Source: Phytophthora hibernalis
Lineage: Eukaryota > Oomycota > Peronosporomycetes > Peronosporales > Peronosporaceae
Assembly: GCA_012656075.1 (NCBI GenBank)
Contig: JAAKBF010000207.1
Coordinates: forward strand, 467,533 to 531,532
Direction of reading: 5' to 3'
Length of the DNA stretch: 64,000 nucleotides
The notes under the pieces: generated by a model
The model's database searches: none
Told to the model about the DNA's origin: nothing
What the model saw: only the letters and a program-made list of their open reading frames with translations
Position numbers and translations under genes: made by a program
In this document: piece by piece, positions 23,871 through 34,472 of the stretch
How positions within the stretch are numbered: position 1 is the stretch's first letter
How the letters are laid out: each line of letters starts with the position of its first letter

Positions 23871-24820
23871 ACAACGTTTTGTGATTGACTTCGTGGCATC
23901 GATGAAGGTGCCACCGGATCGAGCCCGACTTCACCTCACCAATGCCACCTTGGCAACCACACCGATGTCCCAAGGAGGCTTGGGCGTACCTTACGTAGCA
24001 TCCTTTCTCCAACGGAACAAGCTACGGTTGTTCCAGGACTTCGCACCCGTCGTCCACGTGACGACGGTAGATACGCTCCCGCTTTGAGCCGTTCTTCCAG
24101 TTTGGCCTGCCCACACAGGGTCGCGGATAGACTGGAGGATATCTTCTACACTTCCGGTTGCGTGCGGACCTCGCACAACGTGGCGGAATGTTAGAGTTTC
24201 ATGTGATCTCAATGGAGTGTTTTGATCCAGCGGCTACATATTCCCCAGTTGTCCCAGCGCAAGCACCAACGTCATCTCCTTCACGCACCGGTAACCTGCC
24301 TACAGTATGGTTGGTGCCACCTCTAGGGCTAACACACAACCACTGGCGGCCGACTTTCGTGACTTTCTACTAGCAGAGGAAGCGACTCGACTATCGGTCG
24401 TTCCGGGACTTTCTAGTTGCGACTGATGGTGGCTTTACTTACGCAAACTTCACGCACACCCTCCTTGGGCATCAAGAACTCAACCGCTTTCGCGATCGCA
24501 CCGATCATTTAATGCGCCTGTTCCAACAGCTGTCGGTTCAACTCAGAGACATCCGACTTCACGCCCATGGGTGCTTGGACTACCAAATTCCGCCCGATTC
24601 AACCAGCTTGCTGGTCGTCCCACGACCGACACGCTTTCGTTTCTTCCCGTCGCCCAGGAAGGCGGACTGGACCCCATTGATTCGCCCGCTCGTCTCGCAA
24701 TGGGAAGCTCGCGCATCGCACTTGAGGTGCGCGGCTGATACACGGCAGGCGCACTCGGATCAGATCTTCCAGATTTGCAGGTAGCTCATCCCATCTTCTT
24801 ACGACATTGAACTGCGCGCT

Positions 24821-25072
24821 TTGAACGAACTTTTGCCTGTAAACGCCAAAATGTTCTTCATGCAGCGTTCTAAGCAAGACCCGACCACTTGCTCGCACCA
24901 GGGCTGTTATCAAGTCGTAAGTCTCGCTCACGGCTTGTGGCTCTGTCCAGAGGTACAACAAGTATGGAACTGGATCCGTCCATTTGTGGTCGTTGCTACT
25001 GAAGAACCGGGCGCTATCCTGGCTGGATTTTCTCCTGGGCGACCGCCATGTACTTCACTCGCGGTGGACTAG
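24821..25072 (+). pseudogene. LINE C-terminal zf-RVT-like segment
   Basis: MQRSKQDPTTCSHQGC followed by HGLWLCPEVQQVW matches the C-x-x-x-x-C ... H-x-x-x-x-C tail (zf-RVT) common after LINE RTs. Between 23,880 and 24,820 the linker is present only as scattered short frames. Confidence 0.6.
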
Positions 25073-25075
25073 TCA

Positions 25076-25970
25076 CCACAAGCTGGTCCATTGTATCTGG
25101 CTGATTCTTTGAGGCATCTCCCACAGCAGTCCTGCGTCACACCAGAGCCTACGCTTATCACCAGTACCCGCTCGTCGCGTACGCGCCGCTCGTTCGTTCG
25201 TCCGTCCGTTCGTTCGTTCGTCAGGGGCCACACACTCCAGTGCCGCAGTCAAAGTCCACGTCCATTCCTCCGCTCGTGGCCGTCCTGCCATTTGCGTCCC
25301 CCAGCGCAGGTTTAAGAGTCCGGTTGCGCTCTCCAACGCAAATTCTCAAGTGATCTCTCCACTCGTTCACCGGCCGCCCAAATCTTTTTGAACCCAGCGT
25401 CCAGTGTGCGTGCTGCAGATTGCCAGAGGGTCGCTGCCACTCTTCGTCACGCTCAGCTGCTGCCCGTACGCCCTTCTGCCAGTCAGTCGACGTCTCGCCC
25501 AACCAGTCGCCGCTCATTCGCTCAGTAGGCTGACCGAGCCAATGCCCAGACAGCCTTCGCTCATCAGTCATCAGTGTGCTACCCGAGTAGTCGCTCGGCC
25601 AGTCTTCATCAGTTCGTCCATCCGTTCGCTCACTTCTTCGGTCGTTGTGCGAGTTGCTAGCAGCCGCCGCCGCCACCCTGTTACAATGATTTAGCCATGG
25701 CGTAAGATATTCGTAATTTAATTAATTAATTTGGTAGAAACATGGTAAAGATGGATAAAACACCACGTCCCATGTCTTACACAACATGATGGACCAGATC
25801 ACTCGCCTAAAATAGCCCTGCCCGTGAACCAGAACACAATGAGTCAATCCCCAAACACCGAGTCGAATAAGAACGGTAAGAGGGATATGCTTTCCACACC
25901 AAACTCGTATCCGCATTCATCAAACGCCTTCCTGCTCATCGATTCTTCAGCCTCACAGATCACAGCCAAG
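25076..25970. other. Intergenic with CGTTCGTT short repeat
   Basis: TTCG/TCCG tetramers repeat at about 25,187-25,221. A 151-codon minus frame (25,221-25,676) is Arg/Asp/Gly-rich and begins inside that region; I find no domain and do not call it. Confidence 0.4.
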
Positions 25971-26306
25971 ATGTGGCTTTTTGTCGTCGCCGTAGTCATA
26001 TCGGCGTCAGTACTCGCCCCCATTGAGGCAGGCAACCTCCGCGGTAGTATCAGCGTCCCGACGTACAACTGCAATGCACCGGCGTCGATCTACCAGGGAT
26101 CCGTCAAGTACTCCAGCACGTCACCAGGTTCGACAGCGACATATTCGTGCATGAAAGGCACCAACATAAAAGGATCGTCGTCAGTCCGTTGCACGAACCA
26201 AGGCGTTTGGTCACCACAGGCCCCTGAATGCCGCGTCACCTATTTGGCATCAAAGGACAACACGTACAAGAATCACGACACTGGCTACGCACTGTACTCC
26301 GGCTAA
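25971..26306 (+). CDS. Secreted single sushi/CCP-domain protein
   Basis: The start MWLFVVAVVISASVLAPIEA is a textbook signal peptide, so I choose ATG 25,971 over an in-frame ATG at 25,824 that would bury it. The mature part carries one complement-control (sushi) module: YNCNAP, then GSVKYSS, YSCMKG, SSSVRCTNQGVW and APEC. Its four cysteines and the Trp sit in the family order (C1-C3, C2-C4 disulphides). The sushi module is followed by about 20 residues and a stop. Total 111 residues, small and secreted. Sushi modules bind proteins or glycans; a role at the host or cell-wall interface is inference. The gene is intact as read. Confidence 0.75.
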   Translation: MWLFVVAVVISASVLAPIEAGNLRGSISVPTYNCNAPASIYQGSVKYSSTSPGSTATYSCMKGTNIKGSSSVRCTNQGVWSPQAPECRVTYLASKDNTYKNHDTGYALYSG

Positions 26307-26487
26307 ACAATTGTCCGAAAGGCAGCTTGATAGATGAGTTGACGAGCACCGCACAAATACTTCCCCAAATGAAATCTCGTCGTGTTATGATACTTTTGCT
26401 CCATTTCCTGCCTGAACTTTACTTGGGTTCGTTCGTGATAGCCATCGATACATAGATGAGGTAGATTGGATGCCCGTAGTGTATGCC

Positions 26488-27935
26488 TTACACCGTTTTC
26501 TTGCTGTTCGTAGTCTTCTTGATTGGCACAAAGGTCAGCAGCAGGTAGCAGACCACGAGCCCGACGTGTCCGGCGAAGCGCATCGAGCGAAAGCCCGCAA
26601 CGGCCTCTTCCCACGACAGCACCACGAACGAAACAGCCAAGTAGTTGACGACCATCGCTGTGCAGATCATACCAACGAGGTCGTAGAGTGGCTTGAGGGA
26701 GCTACCCACAACGTACGGACGCACGTGACGCCGCGCCAAACGGTTCACTGCCGTCGCCAGCGGCACCGTGAGGAAGAAGAGGTAGTAGCCGGGTAGAAGC
26801 CGTGCCACAGCGCCGACACGGAGTACGTGGCAAGCAGCGAGTTGCCCGTGCGCGTGTACACGTAGCGCTCCAGCCAGTTTTGTGTGCCCTTGTTCCAGGC
26901 CCGCGAGATCTCGCGCACATTGGCGCCAAGCTCAAAGCCCAGGATGTCCACGTTGCTGACGCTGCCCCATCCCTTGGGGTTGTTCTGGTCGTCGAAGCCC
27001 TCGAAGCCTGTGCCAGATAACACAGTCGCACCCTCTGCCAGTTTCCAGGCCACGTAGTACTTGGCTCGCGTGAGGAACAGGGCGACGAACAGACGCCCCC
27101 ACTTCAAGAGCATCGACTGGTCTTCGTCACTCAGAATTTCGCGGAGGTCTGCGAGAGCTCCGAAGCGCACGAGCACCGCCATGAGACCAAGACCCAGCAC
27201 CATCTTGGAGAAGGCCGCACGGGCAGGCGACACACTGCGTCGTTCACCTTTCTTGTCGACGAAGCGCGTCTCGTGGATGGCGTCACTGTACTCCTTGTAC
27301 TCGAAGGCCGGCCCCGCCAAGAAGGTCGTGAAGCAGTAGACAAAGCCCAGGAACTCCAGCAACGTCGGGATCTCAGGGACCGCAAACTGTTTGCGGGACA
27401 ACTTGACGCGCTTCATGTGCTCCGAGTCTCCGTCTTCTACGGTGGTGGCCGATGACACGACGCCGTCATGGTAGTTGAAGGCGAAGCTCGTGAGCTTGAT
27501 GAGCAGCAGCATCTGCGAGGCCGTCGAGTCCATGCTCCAGCCCATGTAGTTGACGCGCATGCGGTGGATGTGCAGTGCCGCCACGAACGCCATGTTGAAG
27601 AGGAAGACTACGAAAGGCGCGCGCTTGGGCGGCAGCAGACACACGAGTGCGTACGTGAGCAGCGACGACAGCAGTGAGTGCAGCCACCCGACGCCATAGA
27701 CGAACTGGGCGATGCTCACGCCCGCGCAGATGTGCAGCCAGTGCTTGGCCGTGACGGACGGCAGCTTGCGCACGACGAAGGCCAACGGGTAGGCGCCTAG
27801 CAGACAAGTGATGCAGCGCAGTTGGTCCACTGGAACTCCCACGAGCTCCGAGAGCTCGGAGAGCTTCTCGTTCAGCATCGAAAATTGCAGCGGCGTGGCG
27901 GCCTCGCACAGTGCTGAAAGGAGCTGAGAAGCCAT
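26488..27935 (-). CDS. MBOAT-family lysophospholipid acyltransferase
   Basis: A multi-pass membrane protein that moves an acyl chain from acyl-CoA to a lysophospholipid in the ER (family knowledge). The minus frame shows many hydrophobic segments, the MBOAT signature RAWNKGTQNWLERYVYTR and then SALWHGFYP, whose His is the expected catalytic residue. At about 26,806 the frame shifts: the continuation GYYLFFLTVPLA and the last TM segments lie in another frame to TAG 26,488; one G missing from a GGG run explains it. I place the start at ATG 27,935 (MASQLLSALCEAA). An upstream in-frame ATG at 28,040 lies before the likely initiator (27,958-27,964) and adds a non-membrane Pro/His-rich stretch. Resembles LPCAT/LPEAT-type enzymes; head-group specificity cannot be read. 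Confidence 0.85.
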
Positions 27936-27957
27936 TGCGGACGCCAAGGCAGAAGCA

Positions 27958-27964
27958 GGAATGA
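27958..27964 (-). promoter_or_regulatory. Oomycete initiator of the MBOAT gene
   Basis: On the minus strand TCATTCC within CTCTCATTCCTGCTTCT fits YCAYTYY and lies 22 bp upstream of ATG 27,935. It favours that start codon. Confidence 0.5.
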
Positions 27965-28040
27965 GAGGCTGCGGAGGATACCGAGGAGTGTCATGCGACG
28001 TGTATCGATGACGCAGGGCAGTTAAAGCACGGGGATGCAA

Positions 28041-29718
28041 TTGTAGAGGGAAAAGGAGGGAAAAGGTGACATTGGTATAATACCGGTATAATACGTGTAG
28101 CCTACCAATGGTAGGGCAAAAATGGTGCTGTCAATAGGAGACCTTAGTAGAGATTATGAAGTTTAACAGGATCTTGTCCGAGTGCCTGCCACGCGCGACT
28201 TGTCTTGGTTCAGTACTGTCTTTGACTGGCTCGCAGCGCACCATTTGCCAAACGAACGCGCCCCAAGAGGTCATAGGTGGGTCTGCTGGAACCATTTTGA
28301 TGTTGAAGCCGAAGCTAAGCTTCAAGTTAGGCTAAGTTTTGGTGATCGAGGCGAATGGCATCTCGGTGCTTCATGTCCGATGGATGAGGGCAGGAATGGA
28401 GCGTAGAAAGCCGAAGGTCGTTTCCATTGGACTTGCGGGTGCATTTGTTCGTCGATGGCAGACTGAGAATACCGGTAATCAGCGAGGAGAAGGTGGACTG
28501 CCAGTAAGTAACCCACCGTCGAGTGCAGTGACAATGGCACTGTCATCCTCTCAGAGAACAAGTGTTTGAACGGATGAAGATGAAGCCGTGAGGGGTAGGA
28601 AGGCGTTGCGTCCTGTGTTAAACTTGAAGCGAGCTATGGATACATGTATAATATTAATACATGTATTTTAATAATATCGGCGCACTAGTATTAATATAAA
28701 AATATTAATACTGCGCCGAGCTTGTTTGACGGCCAGCGACAGGACAGCCGGATGAGGAGATCATCGCCGGGACGCCATTTGACGGCCAATGACGTAGATC
28801 GGACAGTGAGTCGATGTAAGACGGCCGACGTCTGCGTGTTGAACATCTATGGCTGCGGTGGATCTGGCCTGGGCACGCAGACCTCGTGCTGTAAGTAAAC
28901 TATCGATGCTGCAAGCGGAATTTTCGTTGCATGAACCCAGTCTTGCACACAGACCCCTATAGTTTACCTTTGTGGTGGTTTTGTGGTTGCAATGGCTTTC
29001 GATGAATGCTATCCGTGCGCGCACAATCCGGGCCACTTTTTGAGATGCCTATAACTTCATGAAAAAGTAGCGTCATGCACTGTAGGGCACACCAAAAGAA
29101 CGAGAAGCGATAGCTTGTACCATATATGCATTTGTTGGTGCCGCACCTGTAGCACTATACCATGAAACGTACATTAGGATCGAGCAACTATTTTTCACGC
29201 ACAGTTCCTGACCAACCGGAAGCGCCAACAGTCGTCCATACAAACCTGAAGTTAAACAGGCGTTTTGACGCATTTTTCACCATTTTGCAGCCTTTACAGG
29301 AGCCCCCAAGCTTCCAAATTCTTACGATTTTGCACTGTATGGATCGACTTGGCTTTCTACGATAATCTGCGTTTCATTCATCTACTGCCCCGAATGGACA
29401 AGTTTTGGTGTGTTATGTGTGCAATTGCGTCCATTGTTTCGTACGTTTTATGCATAAAATCGAACTTAGTTGGGAAACGGCGCGTTCGCACCAATTTTGA
29501 CCCTTGGCAACGGGTCGATCTGCCAAATCAAGTGGGAATCGAGTGTAAACCATACCATTCGATTCGTCTCGTTAGTGGCTGTCTAATGGTAGTTTCAATA
29601 ATTGTGCGTGGTCCGGAACTGTGCGCGCACGGATATATCGACTGCGAAATTTAGTGGCTGCTGGCAGTACTCACCGAAGGCTGATCTTCTTCTATCGACT
29701 AGAAGTTCTCACTCAAAC
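28041..29718. other. Intergenic with two hairpins
   Basis: No gene supported. Inverted repeats at 28,640-28,667 (ATACATGTA arms) and 28,678-28,718 (CGGCGCA(C)TAGTATTAAT arms) sit in tandem and could be the core of a small foldback element. Short open frames at 28,131-28,569 are on both strands and overlap, typical of chance. Confidence 0.45.
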
Positions 29719-30054
29719 ATGGGTCTTCCACCTCACAAAGGAAATTGTCCCTACGGCTTTTGCGCGCTTCCAGTCAAACGGTTCACCATGGATCCCGAGC
29801 CCGAACCTCCACCACCGCCCAGTTACCGTCTGTGGGAGACGCATGGCCGATACAACCAGCTCCACGAGCAGCTAAGCAACAAGGAACCGCGAGAAAACAT
29901 CGCTGAACTCGATGATAATGCCGCTTACAACATCGTGCGCTTAGTCAGTGCGGAGTTGCTCAGCGTGTTCGAGATCACCCTCAGAAATATCCGGGTTACG
30001 GCGGGCTTACTCGGCTTCGTATACATTTATCTCGTCCTGAGACTAGGAAAATGA
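29719..30054 (+). CDS. Hypothetical protein with C-terminal hydrophobic segment
   Basis: From ATG 29,719 (MGLPPHKGNCPYGFCALP) or the in-frame ATG 29,788 (MDPEPEPPPPPSYRLWETHG) the frame encodes a Pro-rich start, a polar helix-rich middle (YNQLHEQLSNKEPRENIAEL) and a final hydrophobic TAGLLGFVYIYLVLRLG. The stop follows three codons later, at 30,052-30,054, so if real it would be a tail-anchored membrane protein. No family recognised and no promoter seen. It could be a fragment of a mobile element. Confidence 0.35.
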   Translation: MGLPPHKGNCPYGFCALPVKRFTMDPEPEPPPPPSYRLWETHGRYNQLHEQLSNKEPRENIAELDDNAAYNIVRLVSAELLSVFEITLRNIRVTAGLLGFVYIYLVLRLGK

Positions 30055-30388
30055 CTATTATTACAAACTGGATTCACTTAGTTTTGTATGTGGGCTTTAA
30101 GTGGCCCTTTTCTACTACAAAATTGAGGAGGGGTGAATCTCAACTCGCTCGGCAAGCCAAAACAACGCCTGTGGTTTAAAGATCCGTGTGCGCAGCACGC
30201 GGGCTTACACCCAGGACCAAGCAGGGTCACACCTTGCTCGGCTTAGGTTGTGTCACCGCCTCAGGGTTTTCAAGGGTGAGGCTCGGGTGTAGTTTCCCTG
30301 CCGGCATCTCCGACTTCTATGATTTGTAACTAGATGACATCCGTTCCTCAGTTTGTATAAATAGTCCTGGACTGAGACTAGAGATGAT

Positions 30389-30988
30389 ACTCTAATTAGC
30401 CGTGCTTCGAATATAGTCGTACTTCGTACTTAAATGAGTAAACGCAGTAGTACTACCATAAATAGTCGTGCACCAAATAAAATCGTGCTGGCTTGCAATC
30501 ACCACTTATTCCCTCTCCAAATCTTTGCGAGAAGCGCAACATGGAAGCAATCAGGCGAGGCGAATGGATGCAAGGCTGTAAGTCTTCTGGGTCACATGCA
30601 AATCCAGGCAAGCGCTTCTATCTTGAAACCGCTGCGGAATGCATTCAGCTTGTGAACACCGAGACAGATAAGAACGGCATGAACTGGGCCAAGAAGTCCA
30701 TGGTGTTGTGCGGCTTAGATGTGAGTAGTGATGGTAAGTGGAAGGACGGGCAGCCAAGCAAGCCATTGCAAGAGATTATAGTGCGCTATCGTGATGAGTT
30801 TCGCAAGGGATACGACGAGGCAAACTCGTGTGCAATGGTGTAATTGGATTAGAGCAAAAATGAACTACTTATGGATTTTACCATTATTAGTCGTGCACCA
30901 GTATTAGTCATACACACTTAATAGTCATACCTTTTCCCTTATCGATTTGTTGTCACCCATTATTAGTCAGGGTCAGACTAATTAGAGT
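30389..30988. mobile_element. Putative small TIR element
   Basis: ACTCTAATTAG (30,389-30,399) and its complement CTAATTAGAGT (30,978-30,988) bound 600 bp. Inside each end the word TAGTCGTGCACCA or TATTAGTCATAC recurs (30,470, 30,888, 30,909, 30,930 regions), as expected of subterminal repeats. No target duplication is evident. Confidence 0.45.
30541..30843 (+). CDS. Hypothetical 100-residue protein inside the TIR element
   Basis: MEAIRRGEWMQGCKSSG through WAKKSMVLCGLDVSSDGKW to NSCAMV is intact, hydrophilic and has protein-like composition with no low complexity. It sits centrally between the subterminal repeats. I do not recognise a fold; an element-encoded DNA-binding or accessory protein is inference. 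Confidence 0.4.
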   Translation: MEAIRRGEWMQGCKSSGSHANPGKRFYLETAAECIQLVNTETDKNGMNWAKKSMVLCGLDVSSDGKWKDGQPSKPLQEIIVRYRDEFRKGYDEANSCAMV

Positions 30989-31224
30989 GAACGGTGTATA
31001 ATATTTCGCATCATATTATGATCCAAATCGTGACAGGAACACACAATAAGCGACTAGCGCCACACACGGGGCTCAGACTGTGCTACAGGGGATACACTCG
31101 GGGCCAGAAATAAACGAACACCCGTAAGAGCTCCCGTTACTTGGTCAATTTTTTATCATTTTAAGGTGCGGTTTTGACACGCGTTACAGAACGCGCTGGT
31201 ATAGAACTGGCGTGCGCTAACACT

Positions 31225-31262
31225 CGCTTTATAAAGACAACAACACTGACCAGTATCCTCCT
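31225..31262 (+). repeat. pogo-element end-like sequence
   Basis: AGACAACAACACTGACCAG and the following TATCCTCC match, with a gap, the left end of the pogo-like element at 47,006-47,053. It marks a related element end, possibly the outer shell of the nest together with 49,360-49,560 (inference). Confidence 0.5.
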
Positions 31263-31276
31263 TAATAAGGGCCGTT

Positions 31277-31732
31277 CTTAACCCCAATAAGATAAAAATC
31301 TGGACAAAAAGAGGACAAATCTGGAGAAGCTCGCTTGGCATCAATTTCTACCATTTGGCGTAGTCACAGGCGTGCATATATAAAGCACTACATTAGATCT
31401 GAACGATGGCTCCTTGCCTATAAGTTCAAGTTGGTTTGCTGTCATGTTCTAGCACAAAAAAATTGTCACTGATAACATATCACAATTGGAGTTTGTCCTT
31501 AGCTTTAGGACAAAATCTGTGGAGCAAATAATAGAAACCAGTCAAATTGGTCTCTTTGTTTGTGTGTGCGGAATATGATCAGTCATATCAGACACAGCGA
31601 GTACCTGGCGTCACATACAAAATGCAAGATAAATTTGTCCTTCATATTCCGCTTAAGGACAATTGTCCACCAATCGGGTTCGGAAGAATCCATTTGGTCC
31701 TCATTTTAAGGACAAAATTTATTGGGGTTAAG
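31277..31732. mobile_element. MITE-like element with long imperfect TIRs
   Basis: CTTAACCCCAATAA (31,277-31,290) and its complement (31,719-31,732) begin inverted ends that stay alignable for about 40 bp (TGGACAAAAA...GAGGAC on the left, TGTCC...GAGGAC on the right). The word TTGTCCTT/AAGGACAA recurs inside. At 456 bp with no coding sequence it fits a non-autonomous DNA transposon. Confidence 0.6.
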
Positions 31733-33045
31733 TTCCCTGGACGAATCCCGGAAAAATCGGTCCCAATTTACCAAAATAAGAATGAATACCCGGGAATTAT
31801 GTATCTAACATTATCTTATCAACTGTTATTAACCTACACTATTTCTAAAAATACCGTTAATTTGAGAGAGGCTCAGAGAGCGTCCAGGTCAGCTACTTTG
31901 TTGAGCGAGGCAGGTAGCATTAATCCGTAGACATTCTGTCCGCAGAGTGTTGGCTCTCAACGTCGTGTACGTCGCCATTGCGCCCTCAACGTGGTTGAGC
32001 TTCTCCATTGCCGACTATCCGCTGTAGTGCTTGCGGTCTTGGCTATGTTTCCCGCCACTCGTCCCACTCCCGGCGACGCATAATATACCCGGGAGCGGGA
32101 TATGTGCCACTGAATGTCTGATCCAATTAGAACGCAGTATATGGGAGCTACCAAGCGAAGTGATACTAGATCAATGAATTTAGGGTTCCTTCAACATTCC
32201 CTTGACCAACATGTTGCTAATACATGTGCTTCGAAGTACAGCTTATTTTTCGGCTTCATTTGAGTATCGTTCCTATCAGTATTTCCTAATCAATACAATC
32301 CAAAAATAGCGTACATGAATATGAAGTCAATTTTGCACAACGAATTCCAATCCATTTTTCTATAAACACTCACTTTGAAGGCTGATGCTACTGATACCGA
32401 AAAACACCCTCGATGAAAAACATGATATGTGTCCCCGTCGTTTACACCCGGCGGGATGGATGTCATCTGCCTCAAATCCTCAAAATCTCAAAGTGCCTCA
32501 GGAAATCGACGTCCTGAATTCCCTCGAAACGTATGCAAACGTAGTTGGTATCATCATAATCGCAAATCCTCGGCCTAAGCCAGCGTTGGGACCAAGTTTG
32601 ACTACCTCTTGAGCTAGCATGAAAACACAGGAATAAAAAGATATTCCTGAGATTTTGGTTTCGCCCCCTGCCTTTTCACTTAACCCTAACCCGTCCACGT
32701 TACATAGAAACATATGTTTAATATACAATACCTGATACAGAAATCTACACTTATAGTACCACCTTCTGGTATCAGTAGAACATCTCCACTTCGAAACTGA
32801 GTTTGTTGACCTCAAAGTAAATCCAGAGCTGTTCCGTGCGAAGTCGTGGCTTTGTTTTGTATAAAAAGACGGCCAATCGAAAAGGATTAGGTACAGAAAT
32901 CTGCGTCGATAAGCAACACTTGATTTGTAGATAGTTAGGAATGTTTATTTTGTTTAAATCAAAATAAGGAATCCTAAACCTACTGCGTACAGTATTCTCG
33001 GAAATTCAAATGAACGTATTCCAGCTATACCCTAAACATCTTCAT
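31733..33045. other. AT-rich spacer
   Basis: No supported gene, promoter or repeat beyond short AT-rich tracts. The frames listed here are short and overlap on both strands. Confidence 0.4.
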
Positions 33046-33151
33046 CTTTGCCAGTCCAATTCGGCAAGAGTGCAGACCAAAGTGGAGTGAAGTACGTGAA
33101 GTAACATCATAATATTTAGATTTTTTACTTAAATTTTGAGATTAGAGCAAA

Positions 33152-33477
33152 ATGGCTAATATCCAACCCAAAGTGGTGGTGGGGAAAGCACTTCGCAATT
33201 TCCTCGCTGGCATCATGCCAAGCGAGCCCAAGCACACACTTGCCGCTCGGACGCGTCTTCGACGCGCACAACAATGATCAAGACTGGATTCTGGTGGCTC
33301 ATTACAATGGGATCCTCCCACCACCGCTTGCCGTATCGTCGACAAGGATTCCCGAGGCCAAGCAGCGGAGTGGCGCGCGTGCAGGGTCCACCAAGTGCAC
33401 GGTATCCATGGAAGAGGCCCTCGGAGTATGTAGAGAAACACAGATGCAAGACATGGTCACGCTTGACTTCAGCGTAC
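33152..33477 (+). pseudogene. Tc1/mariner-like transposase, N-terminal part
   Basis: MANIQPKVVVGKALRNFL starts 58 bp inside the left TIR and leads into a helix-turn-helix region. The frame shifts near 33,260; the next frame has DWILVAHYNGIL, then a third continues to EEALGV and VTLDFSV, where the Gypsy A target duplication GTAC begins. The frame resumes beyond the 3' LTR. Confidence 0.65.
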
Positions 33478-34362
33478 TGTAGTGTTGGGTTTTGGGGCGC
33501 TCGGTCTCCAGTCGGCAAGGTTTCCTTGCTGAAGGAAAGTGACCGGCGTGCCCTGATTGGCAGATTACATTCCCCGCGCCACAGTGACCACGATAGTTTA
33601 GTGACCGAGGCCTCGGTCGGGTATAATAAATTCCCGGCCGAGGGTACGAACCCTCGTTTATACCCATTTCAGTTTCGTACCCTCGGTCTTATAGAGACGG
33701 GTACAGGATCACATACTGGGATCGGTTCACACTGGATATTTGTATTTAGATATAGGACTAGCTAAAGGATTGACTACAGAGGCTCTCAGAGCCATAGATC
33801 AACAGAAATAAATCAGCACTCTTCCCCCAAGTCACCAAGGGTCAAGTCCATCTTCGGTAAGTCTAGCTAGCTTATCGTAGGGTCTGGATACGCTCGGCTT
33901 GTGGGATGCTGATCAGCAAGCCTAAGGTACATTGAACCGAGGGTTTGTTGCTGGTCAGTCCAAGAGATTAGAGTGGCCGAGTGTTGGGAGCGACGAGAAG
34001 CGTCGTTCACCATATATTATAGTGGAACCGAGTGCTCCATACATATTTTACTACCCACCGAGGTTTTACCTCGGCAAACCCGTATTAGGCTTGACAACCG
34101 GTACCCCTTTCTGAGGGACTGCGGGGTCCGCGCGAAAGCGCAATATTGCATACTAGCCCTCGCTCGTGGCTAGTGGTGCTGGTTATTGGATTGGCCTAAT
34201 ACAGCCTAGGTGTACAGAGGGTTCACATCCAACCCGGCGTAAGAGATCGTTCCTGGTCTTCAGGTTTGATCCAACGTTCGTTGACCTGACAAGGGAAGCG
34301 AGTGTTGTTGGTGGGACTCATACCATTTGGAAGTGAGAATTTCTGCGTGATCCTACACGACA
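33478..34362 (+). repeat. 5' LTR of element A
   Basis: Starts TGTAGTGTTGGG, ends ACACGACA. TATAATAAAT near 33,620 may be the TATA box and AATAAA at 33,807 the polyadenylation signal. The words CCGAGG and CCTCGG are frequent. No coding role for its short frames. Confidence 0.9.
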
Positions 34363-34364
34363 AC

Positions 34365-34380
34365 TGGTGCCGCGACCCGG
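34365..34380 (+). other. Primer-binding site, element A
   Basis: TGGTGCCGCGACCCGG begins two bases after the LTR and starts with TGG, complementary to the CCA end of a tRNA. The identical 16-mer primes element B. I cannot name the tRNA with confidence. Confidence 0.8.
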
Positions 34381-34472
34381 GATTGGGAGTGACTTTCTGT
34401 GTGTCTTGGTTGTATATAGGTTCTTACCCTAACAAGCATTCGAGAGAAGACAAGAGAAGAAAAAGAGAGAAG

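Larger units (their letters stand above)
19270..25075 (+). mobile_element. Decayed LINE (non-LTR retrotransposon)
   Basis: A plus-strand series of broken frames gives, in order, an ORF1-like region, an APE-type endonuclease, reverse transcriptase and a C-terminal zf-RVT-like segment. That order defines L1-type LINEs. Frames change every few hundred bases and stops are common, so it is inactive as read. The exact 5' end is unclear (19,116-19,270 is unassigned), and no poly(A) tail or target duplication was found. Confidence 0.75.

Noticed and set aside
25187..25221. Telomere-like repeat
   Set aside because: CGTTCGTT tetramers do not match the telomeric TTTAGGG-type unit and are too few.
27466..27909. 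147-codon minus-strand frame inside the MBOAT gene
   Set aside because: Out-of-frame shadow; the MBOAT frame has the membrane segments and catalytic motif.
27935..28040. Upstream MBOAT start at 28,040
   Set aside because: Lies before the likely initiator at 27,958-27,964 and adds a stretch unlike the family.
33932..34173. Short frames in the LTRs (also at 18,727 and 45,931)
   Set aside because: They recur only because the LTR is repeated; no start context or domain.
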